From the NCBI RefSeq assembly GCF_015845845.1, contig NZ_LDIG01000106.1:1-59471 (forward strand): a stretch of 59,471 nt of DNA, in the 5' to 3' direction. The notes under the pieces were generated by a model that saw only the letters and a list, made by a program, of their open reading frames with translations, was not told the origin of the DNA and ran no database searches. The DNA comes from Paenibacillus dendritiformis. GTDB taxonomy: Bacteria; Bacillota; Bacilli; Paenibacillales; Paenibacillaceae. The position numbers were made by a program, and so were the translations under genes. Below, piece by piece: positions 50,754 through 59,471 of the stretch; position 1 is the stretch's first letter, and every line of letters begins with the position of its first letter.

Positions 50754-52598
50754 GTGAGCAATTACGGACTGATTCCCGACGAAGTGCTGGATGAAGTGCT
50801 GCAGCGCAATGACATTGTGGATGTCGTCGGCCAATATGTCCATTTGTCGAAGCACGGTAAGTATTTGAAGGGATTGTGTCCGTTCCATTCGGAGAAGACG
50901 CCCTCCTTCACCGTTACGCCGGAGAAGCAGATTTTCCACTGCTACGGCTGCGGCAAGAGCGGCAATGTCATTCACTTTATGATGGGCATTGAAGGATATT
51001 CTTTTCCGGAGGCGGTTCGGCGGCTCGCCGAAGCGGCGAACATAGCGGTAACTTGGGGGACGGGATACGCGAAGGCCGAACGGGATCCTTACCATGAGGC
51101 GAAGGAGCGGTTGATCGAGGCTCATGAGCTTGCGGCGAAGCTGTACCATTATATTTTAATGAATACGACGCATGGTCAGGCTGCCCTCCAATATTTGCGT
51201 AACCGGGGAATCCATGACAAGCTGATCGAGCAATTTCAGATAGGGTATGCCCCTCCGCAGTGGGATACGCTGGTACAACTGCTCGCCAAGCGCGAATTCG
51301 ACCTGGAAGCCATGGAAAAGGGCGGTCTTGTCTCGAAGCGGCAGAACGGCAGCGGTTATGTCGATCGCTTCCGGGACCGGGTTATGTTCCCGATCTGGAA
51401 CCGGAATGGCCAATCGATCGCTTTTGCCGGCCGAATATTGGGAGAAGGACAACCCAAGTATTTGAACTCGCCCGAGACGATGCTGTTCAACAAATCCAAA
51501 GTGCTCTACAACTTGCATCATGCGCGGCCTTATATTAAGCGAACCGGCCATATCATTCTGTTCGAAGGATATGCGGATGTCATCCAAGCCTGGGACGCCG
51601 AAGTGCATCATGCGGTGGCGACCATGGGGACGGCGCTGACGCCCGATCATATTACCCTGATGAAGCGGATGGCGGACAGCGTGACATTGTGCTACGACGG
51701 CGATGATGCCGGACAAGCCGCGGCGATGAAGGCGATCCCGATGCTGGAGGAGGCAGGGCTTCACGTTGCGGTAGCCATGATTCCCGACCGGATGGATCCC
51801 GACGACTTCATTAAGGCGCATGGCGCCGAACGGTTCCGTCATGCCGTAACGGCAGCGGCGGTCACTCCTACGAAATTCAAGCTTATTTCTTTGCGGAGGA
51901 ATCATATACTGCTAGAGGATGACGGGAAGCGGCGCTTCAAGGATGAAGCGATGCGCGTCATAGCGGCGGTTGAATCGCCGGTGGAACGCGAGCTTCATTT
52001 GAAGGAGCTGGCGCAGCAGCTTGATTTGCAGGGCGAGTCGTCGTTCGACGCGCTCAAGCAGGAGTGCGCCACGATAAGACAGCGGCAAAAAATGAACGGG
52101 CACGGGGATAATCACGACAATTGGTGGAATAATGGTAGAAATGATAAGCGTACCATTGCCCAGCCTGCGCTGCGCCCGGCCTATGTCTATGCGGAGCGGA
52201 GCCTGCTGGCTCTCATGTTCCAGGATATCGAGGTTGCCGATTACGTGGAGCGGCATCTTGGTGATCGGTTTAACGTAGATGATCATGCGGCACTTGCCGC
52301 TTATCTATATGCTTATTACGCGCAAGGCAAGGAGCCGGATTTCAGCCGGTTCCTGGCAACATTGCATGACGAACGCTTGGAGAAAGTCGCTGCCTCCATA
52401 TCGCTCTCCGAAGTATCTCTTCGTTATGATACCGAGCTGCTGGATGATTATATTATGCAGATTCTTAAAGTGCCCAGACAGCGCGAGATCGAGCGCAAAA
52501 GAGAAGAAATGGTGCAAGCGGAACGTTCCGGCGAAGTATTGCGCGCGGCGCAAATCGCACAAGAAATTATAGCCCTAGAGCAAGAACTGAAGCGGTAG
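50754..52598 (+). CDS. dnaG: DNA primase DnaG
   Basis: The 614-residue primase makes RNA primers at the replication fork. It has the N-terminal CHC2 zinc finger (CPFHSEKTPSF, then CYGCG), the TOPRIM catalytic core with FEGYADVI near 268 and YDGDDAG near 310, and the C-terminal helicase-binding domain. GTG 50754 gives the family-like start SNYGLIPDEVLDEVL and has AAGGTGG 11 nt upstream. ATG 50733 is in frame but has no ribosome site. It leads into sigA, forming the macromolecular synthesis operon. Confidence 0.95.
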   Translation: MSNYGLIPDEVLDEVLQRNDIVDVVGQYVHLSKHGKYLKGLCPFHSEKTPSFTVTPEKQIFHCYGCGKSGNVIHFMMGIEGYSFPEAVRRLAEAANIAVTWGTGYAKAERDPYHEAKERLIEAHELAAKLYHYILMNTTHGQAALQYLRNRGIHDKLIEQFQIGYAPPQWDTLVQLLAKREFDLEAMEKGGLVSKRQNGSGYVDRFRDRVMFPIWNRNGQSIAFAGRILGEGQPKYLNSPETMLFNKSKVLYNLHHARPYIKRTGHIILFEGYADVIQAWDAEVHHAVATMGTALTPDHITLMKRMADSVTLCYDGDDAGQAAAMKAIPMLEEAGLHVAVAMIPDRMDPDDFIKAHGAERFRHAVTAAAVTPTKFKLISLRRNHILLEDDGKRRFKDEAMRVIAAVESPVERELHLKELAQQLDLQGESSFDALKQECATIRQRQKMNGHGDNHDNWWNNGRNDKRTIAQPALRPAYVYAERSLLALMFQDIEVADYVERHLGDRFNVDDHAALAAYLYAYYAQGKEPDFSRFLATLHDERLEKVAASISLSEVSLRYDTELLDDYIMQILKVPRQREIERKREEMVQAERSGEVLRAAQIAQEIIALEQELKR

Positions 52599-52633
52599 CA
52601 GGCGGAGGATTCTAGGGAGGAGGGAGTCGGAAA

Positions 52634-53758
52634 ATGGCGAATGATCAACATACTGGACTTGAAACGGAAACGGCGCTGGAACAGGCGAAGGACCAGTTGA
52701 TTGAACTCGGCAAAAAGCGAGGATCGCTCAGCTACAAAGAGATAGCCGAGAAAATGGCGACGTTCGACCAAGACCCGGAACAAATGGATGAGTTCTACGA
52801 GCAGCTCTCCGATCTGGGTATTGAAGTAAGTGAAGCCGATGATGAAATGGGCGTTCGTGCCAACGACCGCGATAATGATGATTCGGACGATTTTCATTTT
52901 GATGATGATCTGTCTCTGCCGCCGGGCATCAAAATCAATGACCCGGTTCGGATGTACCTTAAAGAGATCGGCCGTGTTCCGCTCTTGTCGGCCGAAGAGG
53001 AAATTGAACTTGCCAAGCGGATTGAGCAGGGCGATTCGGAAGCGAAGAAGCGCTTGACCGAGGCCAATCTGCGGCTGGTCGTCAGCATTGCCAAGCGTTA
53101 TGTCGGGAGAGGCATGCTGTTCCTGGATCTGATTCAAGAAGGAAATATGGGGCTTATCAAAGCGGTGGAGAAATTCGACCACAGCAAAGGATATAAATTC
53201 AGCACCTATGCGACCTGGTGGATTCGCCAAGCGATTACCCGGGCGATCGCGGATCAGGCGCGCACGATCCGGATTCCGGTTCATATGGTCGAGACGATCA
53301 ACAAGCTGGTTCGCGTATCTCGTCAACTGCTTCAGGAGCTGGGGCGCGAACCGACGCCGGAAGAGATTGCGGCCGAGATGGAATTGAGCGTAGAGAAGGT
53401 GCGCGAGATTATGAAGATCGCACAGGAGCCGGTATCCTTGGAGACGCCAATCGGCGAAGAGGACGACTCGCATCTGGGCGATTTCATCGAGGATCAGGAA
53501 GCTCTGGCTCCGGCGGACGCAGCCGCGTACGAGCTGCTGAAGGAGCAGTTGGAGGATGTGCTTGACACGCTCACCGAGCGCGAGGAAAATGTGCTTCGCC
53601 TGCGCTTCGGCCTGGACGACGGCCGGACGAGAACGCTAGAAGAAGTCGGCAAAGTCTTTGGCGTTACGCGCGAGCGGATTCGTCAAATCGAGGCGAAGGC
53701 TCTCCGCAAGCTGCGTCACCCAAGCCGCAGCAAGCGGTTAAAAGATTTCCTAGAATAA
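52634..53758 (+). CDS. sigA: Primary sigma factor SigA (RpoD)
   Basis: The 374-residue housekeeping sigma factor has region 1.1 at the N-terminus, an acidic linker ([13 protein letters not shown]), and region 1.2 [16 protein letters not shown]. Regions 2.1-2.4 include [31 protein letters not shown] and [18 protein letters not shown]. Region 3 and region 4.2 ([30 protein letters not shown]) follow. GGGAGGAGGGAG precedes ATG 52634. It is 35 nt after dnaG and ends at a hairpin terminator. Confidence 0.98.
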   Translation: MANDQHTGLETETALEQAKDQLIELGKKRGSLSYKEIAEKMATFDQDPEQMDEFYEQLSDLGIEVSEADDEMGVRANDRDNDDSDDFHFDDDLSLPPGIKINDPVRMYLKEIGRVPLLSAEEEIELAKRIEQGDSEAKKRLTEANLRLVVSIAKRYVGRGMLFLDLIQEGNMGLIKAVEKFDHSKGYKFSTYATWWIRQAITRAIADQARTIRIPVHMVETINKLVRVSRQLLQELGREPTPEEIAAEMELSVEKVREIMKIAQEPVSLETPIGEEDDSHLGDFIEDQEALAPADAAAYELLKEQLEDVLDTLTEREENVLRLRFGLDDGRTRTLEEVGKVFGVTRERIRQIEAKALRKLRHPSRSKRLKDFLE

Positions 53759-53763
53759 TGGTG

Positions 53764-53812
53764 TGCAAGAGACCTTCCGACGCCCTTGCCGGCGTGACGA
53801 AGGTCTTTTGCA
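53764..53812 (+). terminator. Intrinsic terminator after sigA
   Basis: TGCAA-GACCTTC pairs with GAAGGTC-TTTTGCA, enclosing an inner ACGCC/GGCGT stem. The T-tract lies within the outer arm. Confidence 0.7.
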
Positions 53813-53900
53813 TAGAGGAAGCAGCTTAGGAGCCGCTGTCCTCGGCCAATCTGCCTGCAAGGCAGGACGGCGGCATGACGTTCCTGGAGGTGTACAGGCA

Positions 53901-54788
53901 ATGGATCCTCAGCAACGCCAATGGATGGCCCAGGAGATCGCCCGCTGGCGGAACAACCGGCTGCTGCCTGCAGCCTATTGCAATTTCCTGGCGCAGCTGT
54001 ACGATGTGCCCCTGGATGCGCAGGAGGAAGGATCGAGTGAGACCGTTCGTTCCTGGCCGGATCGTATCGCCTCCTCGCGGCCAACGACTTGGATGGTTGT
54101 TTTTATCATTTTTGTATTGTTTTGTATTATCGGAATTCATTTTACCGCTTTTGCGGCCCCAATGCAAATTAGCGTCATTGCGGCCCCTGCGCTCCTGCTG
54201 GCCGCCTTGGCATGGTCGAGCCGGAAGACGAGCCTGCGGAGGTCGCGCGGCCGGGCGCTGATGGCTTGCTTGACGCTGTCCGGAGGCGGCTGGCTTGTGC
54301 TGCAGGCCCAGGGATGGACCGCCTGGTGGCTGCCGACCGCGGTCTGGCTCGTTGCCTCTGCGCTTCTCTGGATGCTGTGCGGCATGCCGGCTCGTTCCGG
54401 GCTGATGCAGGGAGCGGGCTGGCTGCATGCCGCGGCCGCTTACGGCTGCGTCCTCCGGATCGTGATGCCGGATCTGACCCTAGGCGAGAGCCAATGGCTG
54501 TGGCTGCCGGAGAGCGGCTTGTTCGTCTGGATGGCATGGGCGGTACACCGCCTGTCTCCGAGGGTCGCGGCAGGCCTTCTGATCGCCTCCGCCGGACTGT
54601 GGTTCATGCCGGAGGCAGTCTGGGCTGCGGCTCGCCCATGGAGTCAACTGGCATCGGATCAAGAGCTGCTGTCCTTCCTGTTGGGAAAATGGATCATCTT
54701 ATGGTGTAGTGCTTTTTATTTCAGAAAACAGTGGGTGAAATGGATACGTGAACATCAAACTGTCCAAGCGGCTGCAGCAGATCGCTGA
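53901..54788 (+). CDS. Hypothetical polytopic membrane protein between sigA and trmK
   Basis: This 295-residue protein has a soluble N-terminal 65 residues (WMAQEIARWRNNRLLPAAYCNFLAQLYDV) followed by about eight hydrophobic helices to residue 285. The helical N-terminal segment before many membrane spans resembles the layout of DUF2157-type proteins, but I cannot confirm this. I chose ATG 53901 because GGAGG lies 10 nt upstream; the open frame to 53763 crosses the sigA terminator. It overlaps the trmK start by 41 nt, so the two are probably co-expressed. Confidence 0.72.
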   Translation: MDPQQRQWMAQEIARWRNNRLLPAAYCNFLAQLYDVPLDAQEEGSSETVRSWPDRIASSRPTTWMVVFIIFVLFCIIGIHFTAFAAPMQISVIAAPALLLAALAWSSRKTSLRRSRGRALMACLTLSGGGWLVLQAQGWTAWWLPTAVWLVASALLWMLCGMPARSGLMQGAGWLHAAAAYGCVLRIVMPDLTLGESQWLWLPESGLFVWMAWAVHRLSPRVAAGLLIASAGLWFMPEAVWAAARPWSQLASDQELLSFLLGKWIILWCSAFYFRKQWVKWIREHQTVQAAAADR

Positions 54789-55521
54789 TTGGGTGCCGGC
54801 GGGAAGCCGTCTGGCCGATATCGGCTCGGATCATGCATTGCTGCCGGCCTATTTGGCGGAACAACAACGAATTGAGCTGGCGGTGGCCGGCGAGGTGAAT
54901 CAAGGGCCCTATGAGGCGGCCTGCCGTCAGATTGAAGGCGCCCGGTTAAGTGATCGGGTAAGCGTGCGGCGGGGAGACGGATTGGCCGTCATCTCGCCCG
55001 GCGAGGTCGATGTCATCTCGATCGCGGGCATGGGCGGCGGGCTGATCGTACAGATCTTGTCGGCCGATCCGGCAAAGCTGGCGGGAGTGGCCCGCTTGGT
55101 GCTGCAGCCGAATGTCGGCGAGGCCCATGTCAGAGCCTGGCTGCGCCGGGAAGGCTGGAATCTGATGGAGGAAGCTTTGATCGAGGAAGACGGCAAGCTG
55201 TATGAGGTGCTGCTGGCCGAACGCGCGCGCAGCATGGAAGAGGCCGTACAGCATGATCGACGCTTGTACGCTCCCCGCGAGTTGAACGCGCAGGTGACAT
55301 TGACGGAGGAATGGCTGGTGCAGCTCGGCCCGATGCTGTCGGCAGCGCCAACGCCGGAGTTCATGAAGAAGTGGCGGCTGGAAGTTCGCAAAAGAGAGCG
55401 CATTCTGCGCACGATGGAGCAGGCTGCGACGAAAGAAGCCAGACAGCGCCGCGCGATGTTCGCGGACAGCCTGGCACAATTGGAGGCGATATTGGCATGT
55501 ATGCACACGCGCAAACCGTAA
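54748..55521 (+). CDS. trmK: tRNA (adenine22-N1)-methyltransferase TrmK
   Basis: The 257-residue class I methyltransferase methylates A22 in tRNA. Its SAM motif is LADIGSDHALLPAYL near 24, with GDGLAVI near 75, ISIAGMGGGLIVQIL near 91 and LVLQPNVGEAHVRAWL near 117, which are typical of YqfN/TrmK. The C-terminal part is a coiled coil. The start is GTG 54748, inside the preceding gene, with only a weak ribosome site. It overlaps nif3 by 25 nt, as in the B. subtilis order sigA-yqfN-yqfO. Confidence 0.93.
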   Translation: MNIKLSKRLQQIADWVPAGSRLADIGSDHALLPAYLAEQQRIELAVAGEVNQGPYEAACRQIEGARLSDRVSVRRGDGLAVISPGEVDVISIAGMGGGLIVQILSADPAKLAGVARLVLQPNVGEAHVRAWLRREGWNLMEEALIEEDGKLYEVLLAERARSMEEAVQHDRRLYAPRELNAQVTLTEEWLVQLGPMLSAAPTPEFMKKWRLEVRKRERILRTMEQAATKEARQRRAMFADSLAQLEAILACMHTRKP

Positions 55522-56612
55522 TTCAATGGATGGAGCAGCTCGCTCCCAAATCGATGGCGGTTCCCGAGGACCGCATCGGCCTGCAATTGGGCACGCTGAA
55601 CAAAAAGGTGTCCCGGGTGCTTGTGGCCCTGGACGTGACCGAAGAGGTCGTCGATGAGGCGATACGGCTGGAGGCGGAACTGATTATTGCCCATCACGCC
55701 ATTATTTATCGGCCGCTTCCCCACTTGCAGACCGACACGCCGGCCGGCAAACTGATGGAGAAGCTGATCAAGCATGATATCGCGGTCTACATTTCTCATA
55801 CGAACTATGATGTTGCTCCGGGCGGGATGAACGATCTGATGGCCGATCGGCTTCAACTCGCCGAGGTGGAGGTGCTGGAGAAGCTTCACGAGGAGCCGCT
55901 GCAGAAGCTGGTCGTCTTCGTGCCGACCACCCATGCCGATTCGGTGCGGATGGCGATCCTGGATGCCGGGGCCGGTCATATCGGGGCGTACAGCCATTGC
56001 AGTTTCTCGCAGCCGGGAACGGGAACGTTCCGGCCGCAGGAGGGAACCAACCCGTTCATCGGCGAATCCGGGAAGCTGGAGTCCGTCGAGGAAGTGCGCA
56101 TCGAGACGATCGTTCCGAAGTCGCGCCGCGGCCGGGTGCTGCAGGCGATGTTCAAGGCCCATCCCTACGAGGAGGTGGCCTATGATCTGTATCCGGTCGA
56201 TCTGAAAGGGACGGTTTATGGACTTGGCCGGGTGGGCAAGCTGCCGGCTCCTTTGACACTGCAAGCCTTTGCCGAGCAGGTGAAGAAGGCTTTCGACGTG
56301 CCGCATGTGCGCGTCGTAGGAAGCCTGAATCGCGAAGTGAAGAAGATCGCCGTGCTGGGCGGCTCCGGCTCCCGCTATGTGCGGCATGCGCTGTTGCACG
56401 GTGCCGACGTCCTCGTCACCGGCGATATCGATTATCATACGGCGCAAGATGCCCTGGCTGCGGGTCTCGCCATCATCGATCCGGGGCATAACGCCGAGAA
56501 GATGATGAAGGAGGATGTCGCTTCGCGCCTGCAGCAGGCCGCTGACAAGCAGGGCGTGAAGACGGTCTTCCATGCTTCCTCCGTAAATACCGAACCGTTT
56601 CAATTTATGTAA
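55497..56612 (+). CDS. yqfO: Nif3-like dinuclear metal centre protein (YqfO)
   Basis: The 371-residue NIF3 family protein has an inserted CutA/PII-like domain (about 130-235), the long form common in Firmicutes. Metal ligands appear in IIAHHAIIYRPL near 63-67, SHTNYD near 101, and the C-terminal DIDYHTAQDA and DPGHNAEK. The function is uncertain; members are hexameric and bind two metals. I chose ATG 55497 because GGAGG lies 10 nt upstream. It overlaps trmK. The rnpB promoter begins 11 nt after its stop. Confidence 0.93.
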   Translation: MYAHAQTVIQWMEQLAPKSMAVPEDRIGLQLGTLNKKVSRVLVALDVTEEVVDEAIRLEAELIIAHHAIIYRPLPHLQTDTPAGKLMEKLIKHDIAVYISHTNYDVAPGGMNDLMADRLQLAEVEVLEKLHEEPLQKLVVFVPTTHADSVRMAILDAGAGHIGAYSHCSFSQPGTGTFRPQEGTNPFIGESGKLESVEEVRIETIVPKSRRGRVLQAMFKAHPYEEVAYDLYPVDLKGTVYGLGRVGKLPAPLTLQAFAEQVKKAFDVPHVRVVGSLNREVKKIAVLGGSGSRYVRHALLHGADVLVTGDIDYHTAQDALAAGLAIIDPGHNAEKMMKEDVASRLQQAADKQGVKTVFHASSVNTEPFQFM

Positions 56613-56622
56613 AACTTACTGG

Positions 56623-56651
56623 TTGAGTTTCTGGCCGGAACCTAGTATACT
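56623..56651 (+). promoter_or_regulatory. Sigma-A promoter of rnpB
   Basis: TTGAGT (56623-56628) and TATACT (56646-56651) are separated by exactly 17 bp. The predicted start near 56658 coincides with the 5' end of the RNase P RNA. Confidence 0.85.
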
Positions 56652-56658
56652 AACGATT

Positions 56659-57075
56659 GTTGTCGGAAAGTTTGACAGACAATCGCTGGTGACTTGCGTC
56701 ACGAGAGGAAAGTCCGGGCTCCATAGGGCAAGGATGCTGGATAACGTCCAGTCAGCGCAAGCTGAAGGATAGTGCCACAGAAATGGACCGCCGATGGCCG
56801 TCTTCATGACGGCACAGGCAAGGGTGGAACCGTGGTGTAAGAGACCACGAGGAACGCTGGTGACTTCGTTCCTGGTAAACCCCATCTGGAGCAAGACCTA
56901 ATGGGACGCATGCCTGTCTGTACAGGCAGCCTCGGCCCGAGGCGCGTCTGGGTTGGTCGCTTGAGCGGTGCAGCAATGCACAGCCTAGATAGATGATTGT
57001 CGCTTAGTAGTGGAAGGGTTGCCCCCGCGATACCACGATGAGTACAGAACCCGGCTTATGGCAAGCTTTCCGTAG
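56659..57075 (+). ncRNA. rnpB: RNase P RNA, class A-like
   Basis: This is the catalytic RNA that removes tRNA 5' leaders. P1 is formed by 56665-56674 and 57062-57071. The universal blocks GAGGAAAGTCCGGGCTCC, ACAGAA, GGTAAACCCC, TAGATAGATGATTG and ACAGAACCCGGCTTAT are present. Several stretches match the ancestral class A and not the Bacillus class B: GGGCAAGG with a TGCTGGATAACGTCCAG arm, AACCGCCGATGGCC, AGGCAAGGGTG, and GGAGCAAGACC-AAT-GGG (P15). P16 GACGC/GCGTC encloses two hairpins, one with a GGCC loop (P17-like) and an extra GCCTGT/ACAGGC stem. A long P19 hairpin is present near 57010-57040. Confidence 0.95.
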
Positions 57076-57102
57076 CTGCAACTTTTCATGAATTATACGA
57101 AC

Positions 57103-57133
57103 ACACCCGCAGGGATATCCTGCGGGTGTTTTA
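57103..57133. terminator. Bidirectional terminator between rnpB and the protease gene
   Basis: ACACCCGCAGG (57103-57113) and CCTGCGGGTGT (57119-57129) form a perfect 11-bp stem with a 5-nt loop and TTTT on the plus strand. On the minus strand it lies just beyond the protease stop. Confidence 0.85.
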
Positions 57134-57138
57134 CATTT

Positions 57139-59046
57139 TTACATGCCGATGAAGCGGGAGATGAAGCGGTTCAGCTTGCGCTCGATGTTTTGCGGGTACA
57201 GGGACAGGGAGGAGTTGCCCTGCTCCGCCATGCTCAACGCGCGGGCGACATCGATTTTTCCGTAGCCGAAATCGATGTCCTTGCCTGGCGTGCCGAGATC
57301 CGTAGCGCTCTGGCGCATAATCTCGTACACCTCGGTATTTTTGAGCCCGGGGTTGATCGAACGAATCAGCGCCGCCAGCGCCGTCACATGCGGAGAGGCC
57401 ATGGACGTGCCTGACAAGGCGGCATATTGATTGTTCGGGTAGGTGCTGGCGATCGAGGTTCCGGGGGCCACGACATCGACGTAATTGCCGTAATTGGAAT
57501 AAGAAGCGCGCTTGTCATTGGCGTCGGTCGCAGAGACGGCGAAGACTTCGGGGTATGCTGCCGGGTAGCCCGGGCGCTTCGTGTTATCGTTGCCGGTCGC
57601 GGCAATGAGTACGACATCGCGATCGAAGGCGTATTTGACGGCATCATGGAGAAAGGCCCCGTCCACATAGTTGCCAAGGCTCAGGTTAATGACCTTGGCT
57701 CCGTTATCGGTGGCCCAAATAATCCCTTCCGCGACCGAATAGGTCGTTCCTGAACCGGTGCTGTCCAGCGCCTTGACCGGCAGGATCGGATTCGTCCAGG
57801 TCATGCCTGCGACGCCTTCCCGATTATTCACATTGGCTCCGATAATGCCGGCCACATGGGTCCCGTGGCCGACATCGTCCTGCGGCGGAGCCCCCGGATC
57901 GAACACATTATAGCCGTTCAGCAGCCGGCCCTTCAGATCATGATGCTTCAAATCGACCCCGGTATCGACGATCCCGATGATGACATTGTCCGCCCCTTTG
58001 CTGATGGACCAGCCCCGGTTCGTCTGAATGCTGGGCAAGTTCCATTGATAGGGCTTGTACAAGATGTCGTTCGGTTCTTCGACCGCCACGCCGGCCGGCT
58101 CGTTGCCGACAAACGGCAATACGCTGGTTGGGCGGTTCTCCCCGTTCGTCATGTACAAAAAATGGGGCTCGACATACAGCGGATCGTATTGGGCGAAATA
58201 TTGAGTCATTTGTTCCGCGGTCATCCAATGGGAGCGGAACACATAAGTGGCTCCGATCCTGTGCTTGCGCGGCTGTTCGCTTCCGGTCTCCCGCATCATG
58301 CGCTTCAACGCATCCGCCGTCGGCTCGTCCCGGAACCGCACCACGACTTCGTTCTCATAGTAATGGCTCGTTCCGGCATTGTCTTCGCCATCCTTCACCT
58401 TCACATCCCGCATCGACTCGGCATCCACGGATTTGACCCGGAACTTGGATTCGGGCGGATAAGGGACGAGGCGCAAATTTTTCTGCTGAAGCTTGCGCAC
58501 GGTCTGAATGACATGCTGATTCACGAGAGCCACGATGGCATGCTTCTTGCCGGGGGCCGGTATCCCCATGACGATATGATGCTTGCCTTGGAGGGTCACC
58601 TGCGGGGATACGTACGATTGCTGCTTTTTGACGGACGATTCGGCGATCTTCAACTGCTCCGTCAGCTTTTGATTGCCAGTTCGCGTCGTATCCTGCGGCA
58701 GTTTCCCTTTGACCCATTCCGTCCCCTTGCCAAAATCGATCCATTTCATATAAGCGAAATGGGGATGCGCTTGAATGAATTCCTCGGCGAGCGTATTCAT
58801 CTGCTTCGATGTTTGCCCGTGCCACTCTTCAAGGGCCGCATCGATGTCTCTGCGGGCGTCCATGGCGAACAAGCGCTCCGTGAAGCGCATATCCTGTTGA
58901 AGGACCTGATTTTTGATATGAGTTTCCTGCATCGCGGCAGTACGTCCGTTCTCCACCGGAGCGCGGTTTCCGGACCACAGCAACGGTATGGCCAGAACTG
59001 CCGTTCCCAGAGCGGCAATGCCTACCCAATGGCGGGGTTTCAACAT
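57139..59046 (-). CDS. Subtilisin-like S8 serine protease, secreted or anchored
   Basis: The 635-residue protease has an N-terminal signal or anchor helix (about 7-24), a long pro-region to about 285 that includes an I9-like inhibitor part (EVVVRFRDEPTADALKRMM), and the S8 catalytic domain. The triad lies in IIGIVDTGVDLKHHD (Asp), GHGTHVAGIIG (His) and SGTSMASPHVTAL (Ser); the oxyanion Asn is in AATGNDN. No C-terminal repeat domain is present. The start is ATG 59046, with AAGGAGG 8 nt upstream; the frame to 59127 has no ribosome site. It is convergent with rnpB and seems monocistronic. Confidence 0.93.
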   Translation of the reverse strand: MLKPRHWVGIAALGTAVLAIPLLWSGNRAPVENGRTAAMQETHIKNQVLQQDMRFTERLFAMDARRDIDAALEEWHGQTSKQMNTLAEEFIQAHPHFAYMKWIDFGKGTEWVKGKLPQDTTRTGNQKLTEQLKIAESSVKKQQSYVSPQVTLQGKHHIVMGIPAPGKKHAIVALVNQHVIQTVRKLQQKNLRLVPYPPESKFRVKSVDAESMRDVKVKDGEDNAGTSHYYENEVVVRFRDEPTADALKRMMRETGSEQPRKHRIGATYVFRSHWMTAEQMTQYFAQYDPLYVEPHFLYMTNGENRPTSVLPFVGNEPAGVAVEEPNDILYKPYQWNLPSIQTNRGWSISKGADNVIIGIVDTGVDLKHHDLKGRLLNGYNVFDPGAPPQDDVGHGTHVAGIIGANVNNREGVAGMTWTNPILPVKALDSTGSGTTYSVAEGIIWATDNGAKVINLSLGNYVDGAFLHDAVKYAFDRDVVLIAATGNDNTKRPGYPAAYPEVFAVSATDANDKRASYSNYGNYVDVVAPGTSIASTYPNNQYAALSGTSMASPHVTALAALIRSINPGLKNTEVYEIMRQSATDLGTPGKDIDFGYGKIDVARALSMAEQGNSSLSLYPQNIERKLNRFISRFIGM

Positions 59047-59150
59047 ATGATGTTCCTCCTTGTCCGGGCCGTATCCATCATCTGCTCCAGCCACACTGAA
59101 GATTATTGTCTCCGGAGCGCGGGGCATGGAAGATTTGGCTTTAGCTTGAG

Positions 59151-59471
59151 ATGTTGCGGGCCAAATTATTCGGATGGCTCAAGGAAGCCAAACATTGGTT
59201 GCGGACCAGTACCTTTTTGCTGTTACCTGAATCCGTGAAAGGGTTACGAATAAGAGAACCATCACTATCAGCTGTAACGATAGGCGCAGAAAGCAGAGGT
59301 GATGACTCGATTCACTTGAAAAAGACATCACGAAACAAAGCTTCCCTTGTGCAAAGCTTGAACGGAAACATAGGTTCGCAATCTATTATCCCGACAAGGT
59401 CCCGTAAATGCGCTGGAATGTCTGAAACCATGGACTATGTCTTCCGAAGCGGAGCTTCGTTTGTCTGGCAT
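59151..59471 (+). other. Unassigned open frame running off the right edge
   Basis: From ATG 59151 the frame stays open for 107 codons to the end of the window, beginning MLRAKLFGWLKEAKHWLRTST and later basic and Ser-rich. There is no clear ribosome site, only GAG just ahead. I recognise no family. The base composition is more AT-rich than the neighbouring genes, so it could be the start of a real gene, a decayed gene or chance. The region 59047-59150 is the upstream region of the protease gene, in which I see no strong promoter. Confidence 0.25.

Overview
The window looks like a chromosomal segment of a moderately GC-rich, spore-forming Firmicute of the Paenibacillus type. The evidence is the Bacillales gene order prmA-rsmE-mtaB / rpsU-yqeY-nfeD-floA-yqfC-yqfD-phoH-pgpH-ybeY-dgkA-era-yqzL-recO-glyQ-glyS-yqxD-dnaG-sigA-trmK-nif3. 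Also consistent are the sporulation proteins YqfC and YqfD, strong AGGAGG-type ribosome binding sites, frequent GTG and TTG starts, and many 1-8 nt overlaps between consecutive genes. No tRNA, rRNA, CRISPR array or intact prophage was seen.

Layout. (1) 1-340: the 3' end of an IS200-type TnpA gene and its hairpin-rich right end. (2) 419-4126: an ABC exporter followed by an OmpR-family two-component pair, with two TTTACA repeats in front. (3) 4262-8417: a minus-strand glycerol-3-phosphate uptake operon (UgpA, UgpE, UgpB, UgpQ) whose leader carries an intrinsic terminator, divergent from glpP, which encodes the matching antiterminator. (4) 9154-17490: two small coupled genes, then prmA, an M50 protease, rsmE, mtaB, a NUDIX gene, deoC, a convergent yqeW-like phosphate symporter and an RlmI-like methyltransferase. 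(5) 17574-31493: a DUF1835 gene, then addB-addA-sbcD-sbcC, a double-strand-break repair block. (6) 31548-32288: a candidate four-way-junction RNA with its own promoter and terminator, directly ahead of a gene for a small Sm-like, Tyr/Gly-rich protein. (7) 32343-46710: a lipase-like hydrolase, a HIT protein and the rpsU-to-recO macro-cluster, interrupted by a 1-kb gene-free stretch with two repeat families. (8) 46700-56612: T-box-controlled glyQS, yqxD, dnaG, sigA, trmK and nif3. (9) 56623-59046: an RNase P RNA gene that reads as class A, then a convergent subtilisin-like protease. (10) The last 400 nt hold an unassigned reading frame that runs off the edge.

How the parts work together. UgpABE with UgpQ would hydrolyse glycerophosphodiesters and import glycerol-3-phosphate. 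GlpP would then bind the leader and let transcription pass the terminator, giving a self-contained feed-forward circuit. AddAB and SbcCD together process DNA ends. The rpsU-dnaG-sigA region is the classical macromolecular synthesis neighbourhood. GlyQS is tuned by uncharged tRNA-Gly.

Two genes shorter than 60 codons, rpsU and yqzL, are included, and many starts were moved to the start codon that carries a ribosome binding site. The less expected observations are the structured RNA plus Sm-like protein module, the ugp/glpP antitermination leader, the class A RNase P RNA and the palindromic repeats around 37.8 kb.
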